Below are positions 6,444-17,944 of a stretch of DNA of 64,000 nt, piece by piece (position 1 is the stretch's first letter; each line of letters begins with the position of its first letter). The stretch comes from Luteimonas cucumeris. Lineage in GTDB: Bacteria; Pseudomonadota; Gammaproteobacteria; Xanthomonadales; Xanthomonadaceae. The notes beneath the pieces are model-generated. The model was not told the DNA's origin. It searched no databases and worked only from the letters and a program-made list of their open reading frames with translations. Made by a program: the position numbers and the translations under genes. Location of the stretch: NCBI RefSeq assembly GCF_007830035.1, contig NZ_VLKN01000002.1, forward strand, positions 389,906-453,905. The letters run 5' to 3'.

Positions 6444-6871
6444 GTGACCTAGTCAGCCGTGCAAAAGAACTGGCTTATCGCGCTCACGCCGGACAGGTGG
6501 ACAAGGCGGGCCGTCCATACATCGAGCATGTGGCCCGCGTGGCTGCTGCGGTGTCGGACGATCCCGAGGCCGAGGCGGTGGCTTGGCTGCATGACGTTCT
6601 GGAGGACTGCCACGGCAGCGGGGAAGACATTTTGGACTTCCCGGCTCGTCTTGTTAAGCCAGTTATAGCCCTGACCCGATGGGCACTGGAGACGGACGAA
6701 CACTACTACCCATTGGTTCGGGCACATCCCATCGCCCTCCGCGTCAAGCTGGCCGACATAGCGGACAACGCCGACGAGTCCCGGCTTGCGCTACTGGACG
6801 ACAATACGGCTGAACGACTGCGCAGGAAGTATGCGAAGGCGCGTAAGGCGCTGGGGGTGGGCGGTGAGTGA
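6440..6871 (+). CDS. HD-domain hydrolase of the SpoT/MESH1 type
   Basis: 143 aa, GTG start overlapping the previous stop. It carries the metal-binding HD signature of the (p)ppGpp hydrolase superfamily: AHAGQVDKAGRPYIEHV (residues 16-32), WLHDVLED with the HD pair, and a downstream ADIADN motif. No synthetase or TGS domain is present, as in small alarmone hydrolases such as MESH1. Known family chemistry is Mn-dependent removal of the 3'-pyrophosphate from (p)ppGpp; related HD proteins act on other nucleotides. Its place in a prophage suggests modulation of the host stringent response or nucleotide pools (inference). Confidence 0.75.
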   Translation: MSDLVSRAKELAYRAHAGQVDKAGRPYIEHVARVAAAVSDDPEAEAVAWLHDVLEDCHGSGEDILDFPARLVKPVIALTRWALETDEHYYPLVRAHPIALRVKLADIADNADESRLALLDDNTAERLRRKYAKARKALGVGGE

Positions 6872-7115
6872 CAACACGCTAGCCATCATTGCCGCCGTGG
6901 TCACTGGCGACCGCTGGCTCACGGCGGACGCGTGCGCGGTGTACTTGGGGATGGTGACGCCGAAGGGCGAGCCGAACCGACGCGGCTTCTTGGAGCGCAT
7001 CGCGTGCAAGCCTAGCTTCCCGAAGCCGCTGGTGCTTGGGAATCAGAAGTCGTGGAAGAAGTCGGAAGTGGATCAGTGGGCCGAGGACGAACGGCGGATC
7101 AGCCGAGCCGCCTAG
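6864..7115 (+). CDS. AlpA-like excisionase/regulator
   Basis: 83 aa, GTG start overlapping the HD gene by eight bases. The centre reads like an AlpA/MerR-type winged helix: WLTADACAVYLGM, then PSFPKPLVLGNQKSW, then VDQWAEDERR. AlpA-type proteins bind near attachment sites and promote excision or activate integrase. It ends in a 17-base tail-to-tail overlap with the integrase gene, an arrangement that can couple or antagonise the two transcripts. Confidence 0.65.
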   Translation: MSDNTLAIIAAVVTGDRWLTADACAVYLGMVTPKGEPNRRGFLERIACKPSFPKPLVLGNQKSWKKSEVDQWAEDERRISRAA

Positions 7116-8067
7116 CCATGTCGCTGGCCGACTCGTTGTAATAGATCATCAGACTCTTCAGGTCGCGGTGGCCGATCACCAGCGCAAGCTGCATCACGTC
7201 AAGCTTCTTGGACAGCCGCCAGATCGCCTCGGCGCGCGTGTCGTGGAAGTGGATGGCCCTATGCTTCTCGGGCCGCATCTTGCGCCACAAGGCATCTCTG
7301 CTGGCGTCATCCAGGCCAAACACCGGCCCATCACCTTCGGGCAGTACCTTCAGGATTGCCAGCGCCCGCTTTGACAGCGGCACGTCGCGGGCATCGCCAT
7401 TCTTGGTCTTGGGTAGATGCACGTAACGCGCAGCCGTGTGGACGTTTTCCCAGCGCATGGCGACCATCTCGCCAGAGCGCATGGCCGTCTCCAGCGCGAA
7501 CAGGAACATCAGGCCGACCCGCTGGGTCTGCGTGACGGCCTTGAGCTTGCCCCCCACGCCCAGCGCGGCAGCCAAATCATTGACCTCAGTTTCTGACAGC
7601 CGGCGCGCCCTCCCCTTTGGTGTCTCCGGCCAGCGCACGTCCTTCATCGGGTTGACGCGGATCCAGTGCCAGTCGCGCCGCGCCACTTCCAGCACTGACC
7701 GCAGCAGGTTCATCTCGCGGGCAACTGTGCCGGGCTTGACCTGCTTCAGTCGGTCGTCTCGCCAGTCGGCGAAGTCGTTACCGACCAGAGCCTCCATGCG
7801 CCGATTGGCTATCGGGTATTTCTCCATAGCGGTCAGCCGGATTTCCTCCCAGCGCGCCCCGCCCCGATCAGGCGTCACCTCACGCACATAGCGGCGCATC
7901 GCGTCGCCGTAGGTCTTGTCTGGCAGCTTGCGCCCGGATAGCTCCGCCTCGCGCTCCAGCGCCCATCTGGACGCTTCCTGACGGGTCTGGAACGTGTCAG
8001 AGTCGCGCACGCCTTGGACGTAGACCTGCGCCCGCCACTTCGACCCGTTGCGTTGAATGCTCGCCAT
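7099..8067 (-). CDS. int: Tyrosine site-specific integrase
   Basis: 322 aa. The N-terminal arm-binding domain (ASIQRNGSKWRAQVYVQG) is followed by a SAM-like core-binding domain. The C-terminal catalytic domain shows the family residues: Arg in ALETAMRSGEMVAM, the box HFHDTRAEAI (H-x-x-R), and GHRDLKSLMIYY with the catalytic His and nucleophilic Tyr. ATG at 8067 is chosen because the domain begins there. It should integrate and excise the element at the tRNA-Thr located 155 bp away. Transcription runs towards the phage genes. Confidence 0.93.
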   Translation of the reverse strand: MASIQRNGSKWRAQVYVQGVRDSDTFQTRQEASRWALEREAELSGRKLPDKTYGDAMRRYVREVTPDRGGARWEEIRLTAMEKYPIANRRMEALVGNDFADWRDDRLKQVKPGTVAREMNLLRSVLEVARRDWHWIRVNPMKDVRWPETPKGRARRLSETEVNDLAAALGVGGKLKAVTQTQRVGLMFLFALETAMRSGEMVAMRWENVHTAARYVHLPKTKNGDARDVPLSKRALAILKVLPEGDGPVFGLDDASRDALWRKMRPEKHRAIHFHDTRAEAIWRLSKKLDVMQLALVIGHRDLKSLMIYYNESASDMARRLG

Positions 8068-8183
8068 GCCCCTATTGTGTGGGGAAATTTTGGGGAGCGC
8101 ATGCGGGCAAACTGGGTCAAATCCGGGCAACGGCGTAAGGCCGCTATCTACCGGATTCGCCTTGTTTGTAGGGGTTTCCCGCG

Positions 8184-8215
8184 AAAATCAGGCAGTTACG
8201 GGCGGGCCTGATTTT
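8184..8215 (-). terminator. Intrinsic terminator after tRNA-Thr
   Basis: A perfect 10-bp inverted repeat (AAAATCAGGC/GCCTGATTTT) with a 12-nt loop, giving a T-run on the minus strand just downstream of the tRNA 3' end. Its symmetry would also work on the plus strand. Confidence 0.75.
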
Positions 8216-8221
8216 GGATGG

Positions 8222-8297
8222 TGGTGCCGGAAATAGGAATCGAACCTACGACCTACGCATTACGAATGCGCCGCTCTACCAACTGAGCTATTCCGGC
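8222..8297 (-). tRNA. tRNA-Thr (anticodon CGT), probable attachment site
   Basis: 76 nt, including an encoded 3' CCA. The cloverleaf is intact: acceptor GCCGGAA/TTCCGGC, D-loop AGCTCAGTTGGTAGAGC, anticodon stem with loop TTCGTAA (anticodon CGT, reading ACG), and T-arm GTAGGTTCGAATCCTA. The 3' half faces the integrase gene, as expected when a tyrosine integrase uses a tRNA 3' end as attB. It lies 37 bp downstream of ispH on the same strand, so it may be read from the ispH transcript. Confidence 0.95.
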
Positions 8298-8334
8298 TTG
8301 GGGCGTGGATTGTAGGTTTTGCGGGGGTTTAGGG

Positions 8335-9285
8335 TCAATCGACCAGGCGCAGCCGCAATTCCTTGGGCAGTGCGAAAACCATGTCCTCGGGCTCACCGTC
8401 GAGGTCCCGGACGGAATGCGCGCCCAGTTCATGCAGCCGCGCCAGCACGCCCTGCACCAGCACTTCGGGCGCCGAGGCGCCGGCGGTGACGCCGATGTGG
8501 CGGCGACCATGGACCCAGTGCGGGTCGATTTCCACGGCGCCGTCGATCAGATAGGCCTCGACGCCTTCGCGTTCGGCCAGCTCGCGCAGGCGGTTGGAGT
8601 TGGAACTGTTCGGCGAGCCGACCACCAGCACCAGGTCGCAGTGCTGGGCCAGTTCGCGCACGGCGTCCTGACGGTTCTGGGTGGCGTAGCAGATGTCGTC
8701 GTTTTTCGGGCCCTGGATCGCCGGGAAACGCGCCTGCAGCGCCTCGATGATGCCGCGGGTGTCGTCCACCGACAGCGTGGTCTGGGTGGTGTAGGACAGG
8801 TTCTCGGGCTGGTCGACCTGCAGCACGGCGACATCGTCCAGATCCTCGACCAGGTAGATGCGGCCGCTGCCGGCCTCGGCGTTCCATTGCCCCATCGTGC
8901 CTTCGACTTCGGGATGGCCGGCGTGGCCGATCAGCACCATGTCGCGGCCGGCGCGACACTGGCGCGCGACTTCCAGATGCACCTTGGTCACCAGTGGGCA
9001 GGTCGCGTCGAACACTTTCAGGCCGCGGCGGTCGGCTTCCAGGCGCACGGCCTGCGAGACGCCATGCGCGCTGAAGATGACGGTGGCGCCGTCGGGCACT
9101 TCGTCGAGTTCCTCGACGAAGATCGCGCCGCGGTGCTTCAGGTCCTCGACCACGAAGCGGTTGTGCACCACCTCGTGGCGCACGTAGATCGGCGCGCCGA
9201 GTGTTTCCAGCGCGCGCTTGACGATCTCGATCGCGCGGTCGACGCCGGCGCAGAAACCACGGGGATTGGCAAGTACGACATCCAT
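8335..9285 (-). CDS. ispH: 4-hydroxy-3-methylbut-2-enyl diphosphate reductase
   Basis: 316 aa, the family's normal length. The enzyme performs the last step of the MEP isoprenoid pathway, reducing HMBPP to IPP and DMAPP with a [4Fe-4S] cluster. The three cluster cysteines are C12 (NPRGFCAG), C96 ([11 protein letters not shown]) and C199 ([10 protein letters not shown]). The catalytic glutamate is E126 in HPEVEGT. It is the last protein gene of a murJ-ribF-ileS-lspA-ispH series on the minus strand, 7 bp after lspA, the same neighbourhood as in many gammaproteobacteria. Confidence 0.97.
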   Translation of the reverse strand: MDVVLANPRGFCAGVDRAIEIVKRALETLGAPIYVRHEVVHNRFVVEDLKHRGAIFVEELDEVPDGATVIFSAHGVSQAVRLEADRRGLKVFDATCPLVTKVHLEVARQCRAGRDMVLIGHAGHPEVEGTMGQWNAEAGSGRIYLVEDLDDVAVLQVDQPENLSYTTQTTLSVDDTRGIIEALQARFPAIQGPKNDDICYATQNRQDAVRELAQHCDLVLVVGSPNSSNSNRLRELAEREGVEAYLIDGAVEIDPHWVHGRRHIGVTAGASAPEVLVQGVLARLHELGAHSVRDLDGEPEDMVFALPKELRLRLVD

Positions 9286-9292
9286 GGGCGAA

Positions 9293-9796
9293 TTATCGCG
9301 CTTTCCGCGCGCGCCTGCCGTCGATCAGGCCGAACAGGGCGATGCCGATGGCGCCTCCGACCACGGCCGCGTCGGCGACGTTGAACGCCGGCCAGTAATG
9401 ACCGCGCCAGTACCACTGCACGAAGTCGACCACATGGCCGTGCTGGAGGCGGTCGAGCACATTGCCAATCGCGCCGCCGATGACCAGCGCGAACGGCAGC
9501 GCGGTGCGACAGTCGCGACGCGGCGTGCGCGAGAGCCAGAACACCAGCAGGCCGCTGATCGCCACGGCCAGTATCACGAAGAAGTATTTCTGCCAGCCAC
9601 CGGCCTCGCTGAGGAAGCTGAAGGCGGCGCCCGTGTTGTAGGTGCGATACCAGTTCCAGAAGCCGTCGATCACCGGGATCGCGGTGTATTCAGGCAGGCT
9701 GTTGAGTACCCACAGCTTGGTCAATTGATCCAGCACGATGATGGCGATCGACAGCAGCAGCCAGACCAGTGCGTTGGGTTTTGGATGGGTGGTCAT
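9293..9796 (-). CDS. lspA: Lipoprotein signal peptidase II
   Basis: 167 aa inner-membrane aspartic protease with four predicted transmembrane helices. It removes signal peptides from prolipoproteins after lipidation. The catalytic pair is D124 (GHVVDF) and D142 (FNVADAAV), and the conserved NTGAAFSFL and [10 protein letters not shown] blocks are present. It is placed between ileS and ispH as in E. coli and relatives. Confidence 0.97.
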   Translation of the reverse strand: MTTHPKPNALVWLLLSIAIIVLDQLTKLWVLNSLPEYTAIPVIDGFWNWYRTYNTGAAFSFLSEAGGWQKYFFVILAVAISGLLVFWLSRTPRRDCRTALPFALVIGGAIGNVLDRLQHGHVVDFVQWYWRGHYWPAFNVADAAVVGGAIGIALFGLIDGRRARKAR

Positions 9797-9957
9797 TGGA
9801 TAGGGTTCACTCTCTTTTCGTCATTCCGGCGCAGGTCCGGATTTGCCGCGTCTTTCGATAAACTGAGCGATCGGAATACTATGGTTTGTTCCGAGGCACG
9901 CGCGACAATTCGTCAACTGGTTCTGCGCCCTTCCCCAGCGGGAAGGGGCAATGCCCG

Positions 9958-12846
9958 TCAGAACCAGCGACGATCCTCGCCCGGACCTTCGATGTTGGAG
10001 ACGCAGCGCACGCACAGTTGCGGGTGCTCTGCGACCGTGCCGACATCGGCGCGATGGTGCCAGCAACGCACGCACTTGGGCTTTTCGGTCACGCTGGCCT
10101 CGACCACCAGTTCCTTGAGGTTGTCGTCGGCGATCACCGAAACATCGCCACTGATCAGCAGAAAGCGCAATTCGTCGACGATCGGCGCCAGCGCGTTCTG
10201 GTAGGCGACGCCGCAGCGCAACTGGATTTCCGCCTGCAACGCGGCGCCGATGGCGCCACTGGCGCGCATCGGCTCCAGCACCTTGGCCACCATTTCGCGC
10301 AATGCGAGCAGGCGTTCGAAATCGTGATCCGCGAGCGCGGCATCGCTTTCCAGCGGCGCCAGGCCTTCATACCAGGTCGCGAACAGCACGTTGTCGCCAC
10401 GCTTGCCCTGCTCGGTCGTCGCCGGCAGGTACTGCCACATCTCGTCGGCGGTGAAGCCGAGGATCGGCGCGATCCAGCGCACGAAGGCCTCGGCGATACG
10501 ATACATCGCGCTTTGCGCCGAACGGCGACCGCGCGAATCCTCGCCCATCGTGTACAGGCGATCCTTGGTCACATCGAGATAAAGCGAGCCGAGATCGACG
10601 CTGCAGAAGTTGGACAGCGCCTGCACGATCTCCGCGAAATCGTAGCGTGCGTAAGCGTCCGCGATCTGCTGCTGCAACTGCCAGGCGCGATGCACGATCC
10701 ACCGATCCAGCGCCACCATGTCGTCGAGCGGTCGCAGGTGCTGCTGCGGGTCGAAGCCATGCAGGTTGCCGAGCAGGAAGCGCGCGGTGTTGCGGATGCG
10801 GCGGTAAGCGTCGCCACTGCGCTTGAGGATCTCGTCGGACACCGACATCTCGTTGCGGTAGTCGGTGCCGGCGATCCACAGGCGCAGCACGTCGGCGCCC
10901 ATGGCGTCGATCACCTTGTGCGGATCGACCACGTTGCCCAGCGACTTGGACATCTTGCGTCCGTCGGCGTCGACCGCGAAACCATGGGTGAGTACCTGCC
11001 GGTAAGGTGCTACGCCATCGATGGCCACGCCGGTCAGCAACGAAGACTGGAACCAGCCACGATGCTGGTCGGAACCTTCCAGGTAGAGGTCGGCCGGCTT
11101 GTGCAACCCATCCTGTGGACGCTGTGCCAGAACGCACTCATGGGTGACGCCGGAGTCGAACCAGACATCGAGGATGTCGGTGACTTTTTCGTAGCGCGCG
11201 GCATCGTCGCCGAGCAGTTCATTCGCATCGAGCGCATACCAGGCATCGACGCCGTCACGCTCGACGCGGTCGGCGACCTTGCGCATCAGCGCCGGCGAAT
11301 CCGGATGCGGCTCGCCACTCTCGCGATCGAAGAACAGTGCGATCGGCACGCCCCAGTAGCGCTGGCGCGAGATCGTCCAGTCCGGGCGACCCTCGACCAT
11401 GCCGTAGATGCGCGCCTCACCCCAATCCGGTACCCAGCCGACCTTGCCGATCGCGGCAAGCGCGTCGCGGCGCAGGTTCGCCTGCTCCATCGAGATGAAC
11501 CACTGCGGCGTGGCACGGAACACGACCGGTGTCTTGTGCCGCCAGCAATGCGGGTAGCTGTGCGTGATGGTGGCGTGCGCCAGCAGCAGCCCGTTGGCGC
11601 GCAGCACGTCGATGATCGCGTCGTTGGCTTTCCACAGATGCATGCCGGCCAGAACGACATCGCCGGCGGGCGGCGTCGATGGCAGGTACACGCCGCGTGC
11701 ATCGATCGGATTGAGCTGCGCGGCCGAGTATTTTTCGACCAGTCCGTAGCGCTGGCTGACCGCGAAGTCCTCCTGCCCATGGCCAGGCGCGGTATGCACG
11801 GCACCGGTGCCCTCCTCGGCCGAAACGTGTTCGCCGAGCAGTACCGGCACGTCGCGCTCGGCGTAGAACGGATGATGCAGGTGCTGGCCCTCGAGGTCGG
11901 CACCCTTGGCGCGGCCATGCACGACGACCTCGTCGACGCCGTAACGCGCCAGTGCTTTCTGTGCCAGTGCTTCGGCCAGCACCAGCCACTGCCTGTTGCC
12001 GGCGCGGGGCGGCCCTTCGACCAGCACGTAATCCAGTTCCGCGCCGAGCGTGACCGCGAGGCTTGCCGGTATCGTCCATGGCGTGGTGGTCCAGATCGGC
12101 AGCGCCAGTTCGATGCCCGGCTGCAGCGTGACGCCGAACGCCGACGCCAGCGTCTGCGGCTGCCTGGCGACGTAGGCGATGTCCACCGCTGGCGACTGCT
12201 TGTCCTGGTATTCGATTTCCGCCTCGGCCAGTGCCGACTGGCAGTCGAAGCACCAGTGCACCGGCTTGAAACCGCGCGCGACATGTCCGCGTTCGACGAT
12301 CTTCGCCAGCGCGCGCAGCATGTCCGCCTCGTAGCAGAACTCCATGGTGCGATACGGGTTGTCCCAGTCGGCGACCACACCCAGGCGCTTGAAGCCGTTG
12401 CGCTGCACGTCGATCTGTTCGGCGGCGTATTCGCGGCACCTGGCGCGGAACGCGGCCGCGTCGAGCTTGTCGCCGACCTTGCCGTATTTCTTCTCGACCG
12501 CGTGTTCGATCGGCAACCCGTGGCAGTCCCAGCCAGGCACGAACGGCGCATCGAAACCGCTGAGCAGTTTCGACTTGACCACGATGTCCTTGAGCACCTT
12601 GTTGACCGCATGGCCGATGTGGATCGCACCATTGGCGTACGGCGGGCCGTCATGGAACACGAACTTGTCGGGGCGCGCGGACACCTGCTCGCGGATGCGG
12701 GCATACAGGTCTTGCGACTGCCATCGAGCAAGCGTCTGCGGCTCGCGTTTGGGCAGGTCGCCGCGCATCGGGAAGTCCGTGGCCGGCAGGTGGATGGTCG
12801 CCTTGTAGCGGTTGCCGTCGGCGTTGTCTTTTGAGTCTGCGGTCAC
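9958..12846 (-). CDS. ileS: Isoleucyl-tRNA synthetase
   Basis: 962 aa class I synthetase. The signature HIGH is at residues 76-79 ([11 protein letters not shown]) and KMSKS appears in [17 protein letters not shown] large editing domain lies between them. The C-terminal zinc-binding region KCVRCWHH with later CVRC marks the bacterial (type 1) enzyme, which is sensitive to mupirocin in general. The start is GTG at 12846, overlapping the ribF stop (GTGA), so the two genes are translationally coupled. A 161-bp gap with a GC hairpin separates it from lspA. Confidence 0.97.
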   Translation of the reverse strand: MTADSKDNADGNRYKATIHLPATDFPMRGDLPKREPQTLARWQSQDLYARIREQVSARPDKFVFHDGPPYANGAIHIGHAVNKVLKDIVVKSKLLSGFDAPFVPGWDCHGLPIEHAVEKKYGKVGDKLDAAAFRARCREYAAEQIDVQRNGFKRLGVVADWDNPYRTMEFCYEADMLRALAKIVERGHVARGFKPVHWCFDCQSALAEAEIEYQDKQSPAVDIAYVARQPQTLASAFGVTLQPGIELALPIWTTTPWTIPASLAVTLGAELDYVLVEGPPRAGNRQWLVLAEALAQKALARYGVDEVVVHGRAKGADLEGQHLHHPFYAERDVPVLLGEHVSAEEGTGAVHTAPGHGQEDFAVSQRYGLVEKYSAAQLNPIDARGVYLPSTPPAGDVVLAGMHLWKANDAIIDVLRANGLLLAHATITHSYPHCWRHKTPVVFRATPQWFISMEQANLRRDALAAIGKVGWVPDWGEARIYGMVEGRPDWTISRQRYWGVPIALFFDRESGEPHPDSPALMRKVADRVERDGVDAWYALDANELLGDDAARYEKVTDILDVWFDSGVTHECVLAQRPQDGLHKPADLYLEGSDQHRGWFQSSLLTGVAIDGVAPYRQVLTHGFAVDADGRKMSKSLGNVVDPHKVIDAMGADVLRLWIAGTDYRNEMSVSDEILKRSGDAYRRIRNTARFLLGNLHGFDPQQHLRPLDDMVALDRWIVHRAWQLQQQIADAYARYDFAEIVQALSNFCSVDLGSLYLDVTKDRLYTMGEDSRGRRSAQSAMYRIAEAFVRWIAPILGFTADEMWQYLPATTEQGKRGDNVLFATWYEGLAPLESDAALADHDFERLLALREMVAKVLEPMRASGAIGAALQAEIQLRCGVAYQNALAPIVDELRFLLISGDVSVIADDNLKELVVEASVTEKPKCVRCWHHRADVGTVAEHPQLCVRCVSNIEGPGEDRRWF

Positions 12847-13802
12847 GCGTAGACCTGCTGCTTTGCTTGTCGTTGAAGGATGGCGCGGGCCTGCGCCGCA
12901 TCTTGATGCATCTGCGCGACCAGCGTCGGCAGATCAGGGAATTTGTCCTCGTCGCGCAGCCTGGCGACGAATTCGATTTCGATGCGGCGTCCGTAGAGAT
13001 CGCCGTCGAAATCGAACAGGTGAGCTTCCAGCAGCGGCTCGACGCCATCCACGGTCGGGCGCGTGCCGAAGCTGGACACCGCCGCCAGCGGCGAAGTCGC
13101 GACGCCATGCACCCAGGTCGCATGGATGCCGGAAAACGCCGGTGTCTTGCCGCCGAAACGCAGGTTGGCGGTCGGATAGCCGAGCGTGCGGCCGAGTTGC
13201 CTGCCGTGCACCACGTGCCCGGAAATCGTGTACGGACGGCCGAGCAGGCGTTCGGCCAGATCGAAGTCGCCACTGCCGAGCGCGTGGCGGATGCGCGTGC
13301 TGGAGACGCGTTCGCTGTCGAGCAGCACCGGCGCGATCTCGCCGGCTTCGAAACCGTAAGCCGCGCCCAGTTCGCGCAACAGTGCGAGGTCGCCGCCGCG
13401 CTTGTTGCCGAAGCGGAATTCGGGACCTACCCAGACTTCGCGTGCGGCCAGCCGGTCGACCAGCACATTGCGAACGAAATCCCCGGCGCCCATCGCCGCC
13501 AGTCGCGCGTTGAAGCGCAGCAGGCCAACACCATCGGCGCCGAGCGCGCGCAGGCCTTCCACCTTGGCACGCGGCAACATCAGTCGCGGCGGCCTGTCGC
13601 CGGCGGCGAAAAATTCGCGCGGCAACGGTTCGAAGCTCAAGGCGACCGCGGGCAGGCCGAGATCGCGGGCACGCGCCACGGCATGGCGCACCAGCGCGCG
13701 ATGGCCCAGGTGCAGGCCGTCGAAGGCACCGATGCAGACCACGCTCCCTTGCGCTTGCGGATACAAGGACCCGCCGTCGACGTCACGGAACAGCCTGCTC
13801 AT
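12843..13802 (-). CDS. ribF: Bifunctional riboflavin kinase/FAD synthetase
   Basis: 319 aa. The N-terminal FMN adenylyltransferase domain has [18 protein letters not shown], and the C-terminal flavokinase domain has GYPTANLRF and later [13 protein letters not shown]. The enzyme phosphorylates riboflavin to FMN and then forms FAD. ATG at 13802 gives the family length; an upstream in-frame extension to 13910 lacks family resemblance. The stop overlaps the ileS start. Confidence 0.96.
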   Translation of the reverse strand: MSRLFRDVDGGSLYPQAQGSVVCIGAFDGLHLGHRALVRHAVARARDLGLPAVALSFEPLPREFFAAGDRPPRLMLPRAKVEGLRALGADGVGLLRFNARLAAMGAGDFVRNVLVDRLAAREVWVGPEFRFGNKRGGDLALLRELGAAYGFEAGEIAPVLLDSERVSSTRIRHALGSGDFDLAERLLGRPYTISGHVVHGRQLGRTLGYPTANLRFGGKTPAFSGIHATWVHGVATSPLAAVSSFGTRPTVDGVEPLLEAHLFDFDGDLYGRRIEIEFVARLRDEDKFPDLPTLVAQMHQDAAQARAILQRQAKQQVYA

Positions 13803-13940
13803 GGATTCTCTGGTTGAAAGCTCTGCCCTTGTGCGACCGGGCGCAGGAAGATCCTGCCCTTTCTGGAAGCCCGGCCATGAATGGCCAGGCCTTTGCGGCG
13901 GGATCGGCATGAGTATAGCGGTGCCGCTAACGCAGGCCGC

Positions 13941-15530
13941 TCAATGCCGCAGATCCCGCATCCGCAGTCCCAGCGCCAGCAGCACGACGCCATAGGCGGC
14001 GGCGCCGGAGCCGATCACCAGCAGCAGCCACAGCACGCGGGGCAGCACGCCGTGGATATCGGACCAGGCGCCGATCCAGTAGCGCAGTGCCAGCACCACG
14101 GCGCTCATCACTACGCAGGCCAGCAGCAGCCGCAGGCCGAAGCGGCCCCAACCCGGCTGCGGCTGGTGCAGGCCGGCACGGCGCAGGTAACGCCACAACA
14201 GCCATGCGTTGAAGATGCCGGCCAACGCCGTCGCCAGCGCGATACCGCCGTGCGCACCGGGCGTACTGTTGATCCACAGCGGCGTGGTCAGTGCCAGAGT
14301 CAGCAGCACGTTGGCGATCACGGTCAGGATCGCCGCGCGCATCGGCGTCTTCGTGTCCTGGCGAGCGAAGAACGCGGGCGACAGCACCTTGCTGAGCATG
14401 AACGCCGGAATGCCGATGCTCATCGCGGTCAGGCTGATCGCCGCCATGTGGGTGTCGTGCACGGTGAACTTGCCGTAGTTGTAGACGGTGGCGGTGATCG
14501 GATCGGCCAGCAGCAGCAGGCCCAGCCCGGCCGGCACTCCCGCCAGCAGCGCCATGCGCAGGCCCCAGTCCAGCGACTGGTTGTAGCCGGCGCCGTCCTC
14601 GGCCGCATGACGGCGCGACAGGTGCGGCAGGATCACCGTGCCAAGCGCGACGCCGAACAGTCCGAGCGGAAATTCGACCAGCCGGTCGGAGTAATACAGC
14701 CAGTCCTGGCTGCCATCGACCAGCAGCGAGGCGAAGGCGGTGCCGACCAGCAGGTTGACCTGCGCGACCGAGGACGAGAACAGGGTCGGCAGCATCAGCT
14801 TGCCGACCTTGCGTACGTCGGGATGGCGGAAGCCCCATCGCAACCGCGGGCGCAGGCCCAGCCGCCCCAGTGCTGGCCACAGCAGCAGCAGCTGCAGCGC
14901 GCCGGCGATCAGCACACCCCAGGCCAGGCCGAACGGCTGCGGATGGAACTTCGGCGCCAGCCAGAACATCGCCGCGATCAGGGTCAGGTTGTGCAGCACG
15001 GGCGTGAAGGCCGGCAGCGCGAAACGGCCGAAGCTGTTCAGGATCGACGCCGCCAAGGCCATCATCGAGATGAACAGCAGATACGGGAAAGTGATCCGCA
15101 GCATCTGGGTGGTCCAGCCGAATTTCTCCGGCTCGGCCAGGGCCCAGCCCGGCGTGAACAGGCCGGCCACCAGCGGCGCCAGCAGCACGCCCAGCGCGCA
15201 GATCACCAGCACCACCGCACACAGTGCGCCGGCCATGTGGTCAACGAACTCCTTCAGAGCGGCCTTGTCGCCGCGCTCCCTGATCTCGTTCAGGACCGGC
15301 ACGAAGGCCATCGACATCGAGCCTTCGGCGAACACCCGGCGCAGGAAATTCGGAATGCGGTAGGCAACGATGAACGCGCTCATCGCCCCGCCGGTGCCGA
15401 ACTGGGTCGCCTGGACCATGTCGCGGACGAAGCCGGCGATGCGCGACAGCAAGGTCATCGCGCTGAACACGGCGGTGGAGCGCAGCAGGCCGGCGCGGCG
15501 TGGCGCGGTGGCGGGATCCGGGGCGTTCAT
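13941..15530 (-). CDS. murJ: Lipid II flippase MurJ
   Basis: 529 aa, about 14 transmembrane helices, of the MOP/MviN superfamily. It moves lipid II across the inner membrane for peptidoglycan synthesis. The N-terminus shows the family's TLLSRIAGFVRDMV block and PNFLRRVFAEGSMSMAFVPV. ATG at 15530 with AAAGGG upstream is preferred over an earlier in-frame start. It heads the ribF-ileS-lspA-ispH series and is divergent from rpsT. Confidence 0.96.
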   Translation of the reverse strand: MNAPDPATAPRRAGLLRSTAVFSAMTLLSRIAGFVRDMVQATQFGTGGAMSAFIVAYRIPNFLRRVFAEGSMSMAFVPVLNEIRERGDKAALKEFVDHMAGALCAVVLVICALGVLLAPLVAGLFTPGWALAEPEKFGWTTQMLRITFPYLLFISMMALAASILNSFGRFALPAFTPVLHNLTLIAAMFWLAPKFHPQPFGLAWGVLIAGALQLLLLWPALGRLGLRPRLRWGFRHPDVRKVGKLMLPTLFSSSVAQVNLLVGTAFASLLVDGSQDWLYYSDRLVEFPLGLFGVALGTVILPHLSRRHAAEDGAGYNQSLDWGLRMALLAGVPAGLGLLLLADPITATVYNYGKFTVHDTHMAAISLTAMSIGIPAFMLSKVLSPAFFARQDTKTPMRAAILTVIANVLLTLALTTPLWINSTPGAHGGIALATALAGIFNAWLLWRYLRRAGLHQPQPGWGRFGLRLLLACVVMSAVVLALRYWIGAWSDIHGVLPRVLWLLLVIGSGAAAYGVVLLALGLRMRDLRH

Positions 15531-15655
15531 CGCCAGCCCTTTACCGGCAATCCGCGGTTGACGCAAGCCCCTGAATCCCCCATAATTTCTGGCTCGTTTG
15601 TCCCAGACAGCGATTTCACCCCAGTTCCTTCTACCCCAGTTTCCAGGATCCCATC

Positions 15656-15925
15656 GTGGCCAATATCAAGTCCGCCAAGAAGCGCGCCAAGCAGGCCGTC
15701 GTGCGCAACCTGCGCAACACGAGCCAGCGTTCGATGCTGCGCACCGCTGTCAAGAAAGTGCTGAAGTCGCTCGAAGCCAACGACGCCGCCGGCGCCCAGG
15801 CCGCGTTCGCCACCGCCCAGCCGATCCTGGATCGCTTCGCGGCCCGCGGTCTGATCCACAAGAACAAGGCTGCCCGCCACAAGAGCCGCCTGACCGCCCG
15901 CATCAAGGCGCTCAAGGCCGCCTGA
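15656..15925 (+). CDS. rpsT: 30S ribosomal protein S20
   Basis: 89 aa, lysine/arginine-rich. It starts with a GTG codon ([18 protein letters not shown]). A weak start is typical of this gene (E. coli uses UUG) and is linked to autoregulation. It binds 16S rRNA early in small-subunit assembly. It is a single-gene unit, divergent from murJ, with its own terminator 25 bp after the stop. Confidence 0.98.
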   Translation: MANIKSAKKRAKQAVVRNLRNTSQRSMLRTAVKKVLKSLEANDAAGAQAAFATAQPILDRFAARGLIHKNKAARHKSRLTARIKALKAA

Positions 15926-15950
15926 ACCAGGCGCGGTCGCAGCGATAGCG

Positions 15951-15977
15951 AAAAACCCGGCTCCGGCCGGGTTTTTT
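15951..15977 (+). terminator. Intrinsic terminator of rpsT
   Basis: Stem ACCCGGC/GCCGGGT with a 3-nt loop and a TTTTTT tail. The preceding A-run makes it bidirectional. Confidence 0.92.
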
Positions 15978-16121
15978 GTTGCCTGCGGCCTGCGCCCAAG
16001 ACGGCCCTGCGGAGCGAAGCTTGCCCCGCACCGCGAGCTACGGATCCCATGGGAAGCACCGTGGGCAGGCCCCTCGGATCCCCTGCGCGCCGAATAACGG
16101 ACCTTGGGACCGGCAACGCGC

Positions 16122-17300
<1,179 letters not shown>

Positions 17301-17304
17301 AAAC

Positions 17305-17332
17305 AAAAAGCCCCGCACGCGGCGGGGCTTTG
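17305..17332 (-). terminator. Intrinsic terminator of rplU-rpmA
   Basis: Stem AAAGCCCCGC/GCGGGGCTTT with a T-run on the minus strand, directly after rpmA. Confidence 0.88.
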
Positions 17333-17350
17333 TCGCAGCGCAGGCGAATC

Positions 17351-17611
17351 TTACTCGCCGGCGACCACGCTGACGGTGCGCCGCTTCTTCGGGCCCTTGA
17401 TCGAGAACTCGACCTTGCCGTCGACCAGCGCGAACAGCGTGTGGTCGCGACCGAGACCGACGTTGGTGCCCGGATGGAACTGGGTACCGCGCTGGCGCAC
17501 GATGATGTTGCCTGCATCGATGGCCTGGCCGCCGAACATCTTCACGCCCAAGTACTTGGGGTTGGAGTCGCGACCGTTGCGGCTGGAACCTACGCCCTTT
17601 TTATGTGCCAT
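17351..17611 (-). CDS. rpmA: 50S ribosomal protein L27
   Basis: 86 aa, beginning [20 protein letters not shown], the conserved N-terminal arm that reaches toward the peptidyl-transferase centre. Full family length. Twelve bases separate it from rplU, with which it forms an operon. Confidence 0.98.
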   Translation of the reverse strand: MAHKKGVGSSRNGRDSNPKYLGVKMFGGQAIDAGNIIVRQRGTQFHPGTNVGLGRDHTLFALVDGKVEFSIKGPKKRRTVSVVAGE

Positions 17612-17623
17612 GGCGGCTTCTCC

Positions 17624-17944
17624 TTACTTCTTGTCGCCACCGGCGATGCCGGTGATCTCGATTTCGGTGTAATGCTGCCGGTGGCCCATCTGCTTGCGAT
17701 GGTGCTTGCGGCGGCGGAACTTGACGATGCGCACCTTGTCGGCACGGCCGTGGGACTTCACGGTGGCCGAAACGGTGGCGCCCTTGAGCGCGTCGCCGAG
17801 AGTGACGCCCTCGCCATCGCCGAGCATGAGCACGTTGTCGAACGTGATCTCCTTGCCGGCTTCGGCTTCGAGCTTCTCGACGCGAATCGTCTCGCCCTTC
17901 ATCACGCGGTACTGCTTACCGCCGGTGACTAGAACTGCGTACAT
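17624..17944 (-). CDS. rplU: 50S ribosomal protein L21
   Basis: 106 aa. The start [18 protein letters not shown] matches L21 exactly, and the basic core [16 protein letters not shown] binds 23S rRNA. ATG at 17944 is chosen by this match; the frame remains open further upstream but without family resemblance. It is the first gene of rplU-rpmA. Confidence 0.98.
   Translation of the reverse strand: MYAVLVTGGKQYRVMKGETIRVEKLEAEAGKEITFDNVLMLGDGEGVTLGDALKGATVSATVKSHGRADKVRIVKFRRRKHHRKQMGHRQHYTEIEITGIAGGDKK

Noticed and set aside
9886-12834. A 982-codon open frame on the plus strand opposite ileS
   Set aside because: It is an antisense shadow. ileS on the other strand has full-length family motifs; the plus-strand product is low-complexity, rich in His/Gln/Arg/Val, with no ribosome site. 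Long antisense frames are expected in GC-rich genes.
15926-16121. A gene or RNA in the rpsT-obgE gap
   Set aside because: After the rpsT terminator the sequence has no coding pattern, conserved hairpin or promoter consensus that I can support.
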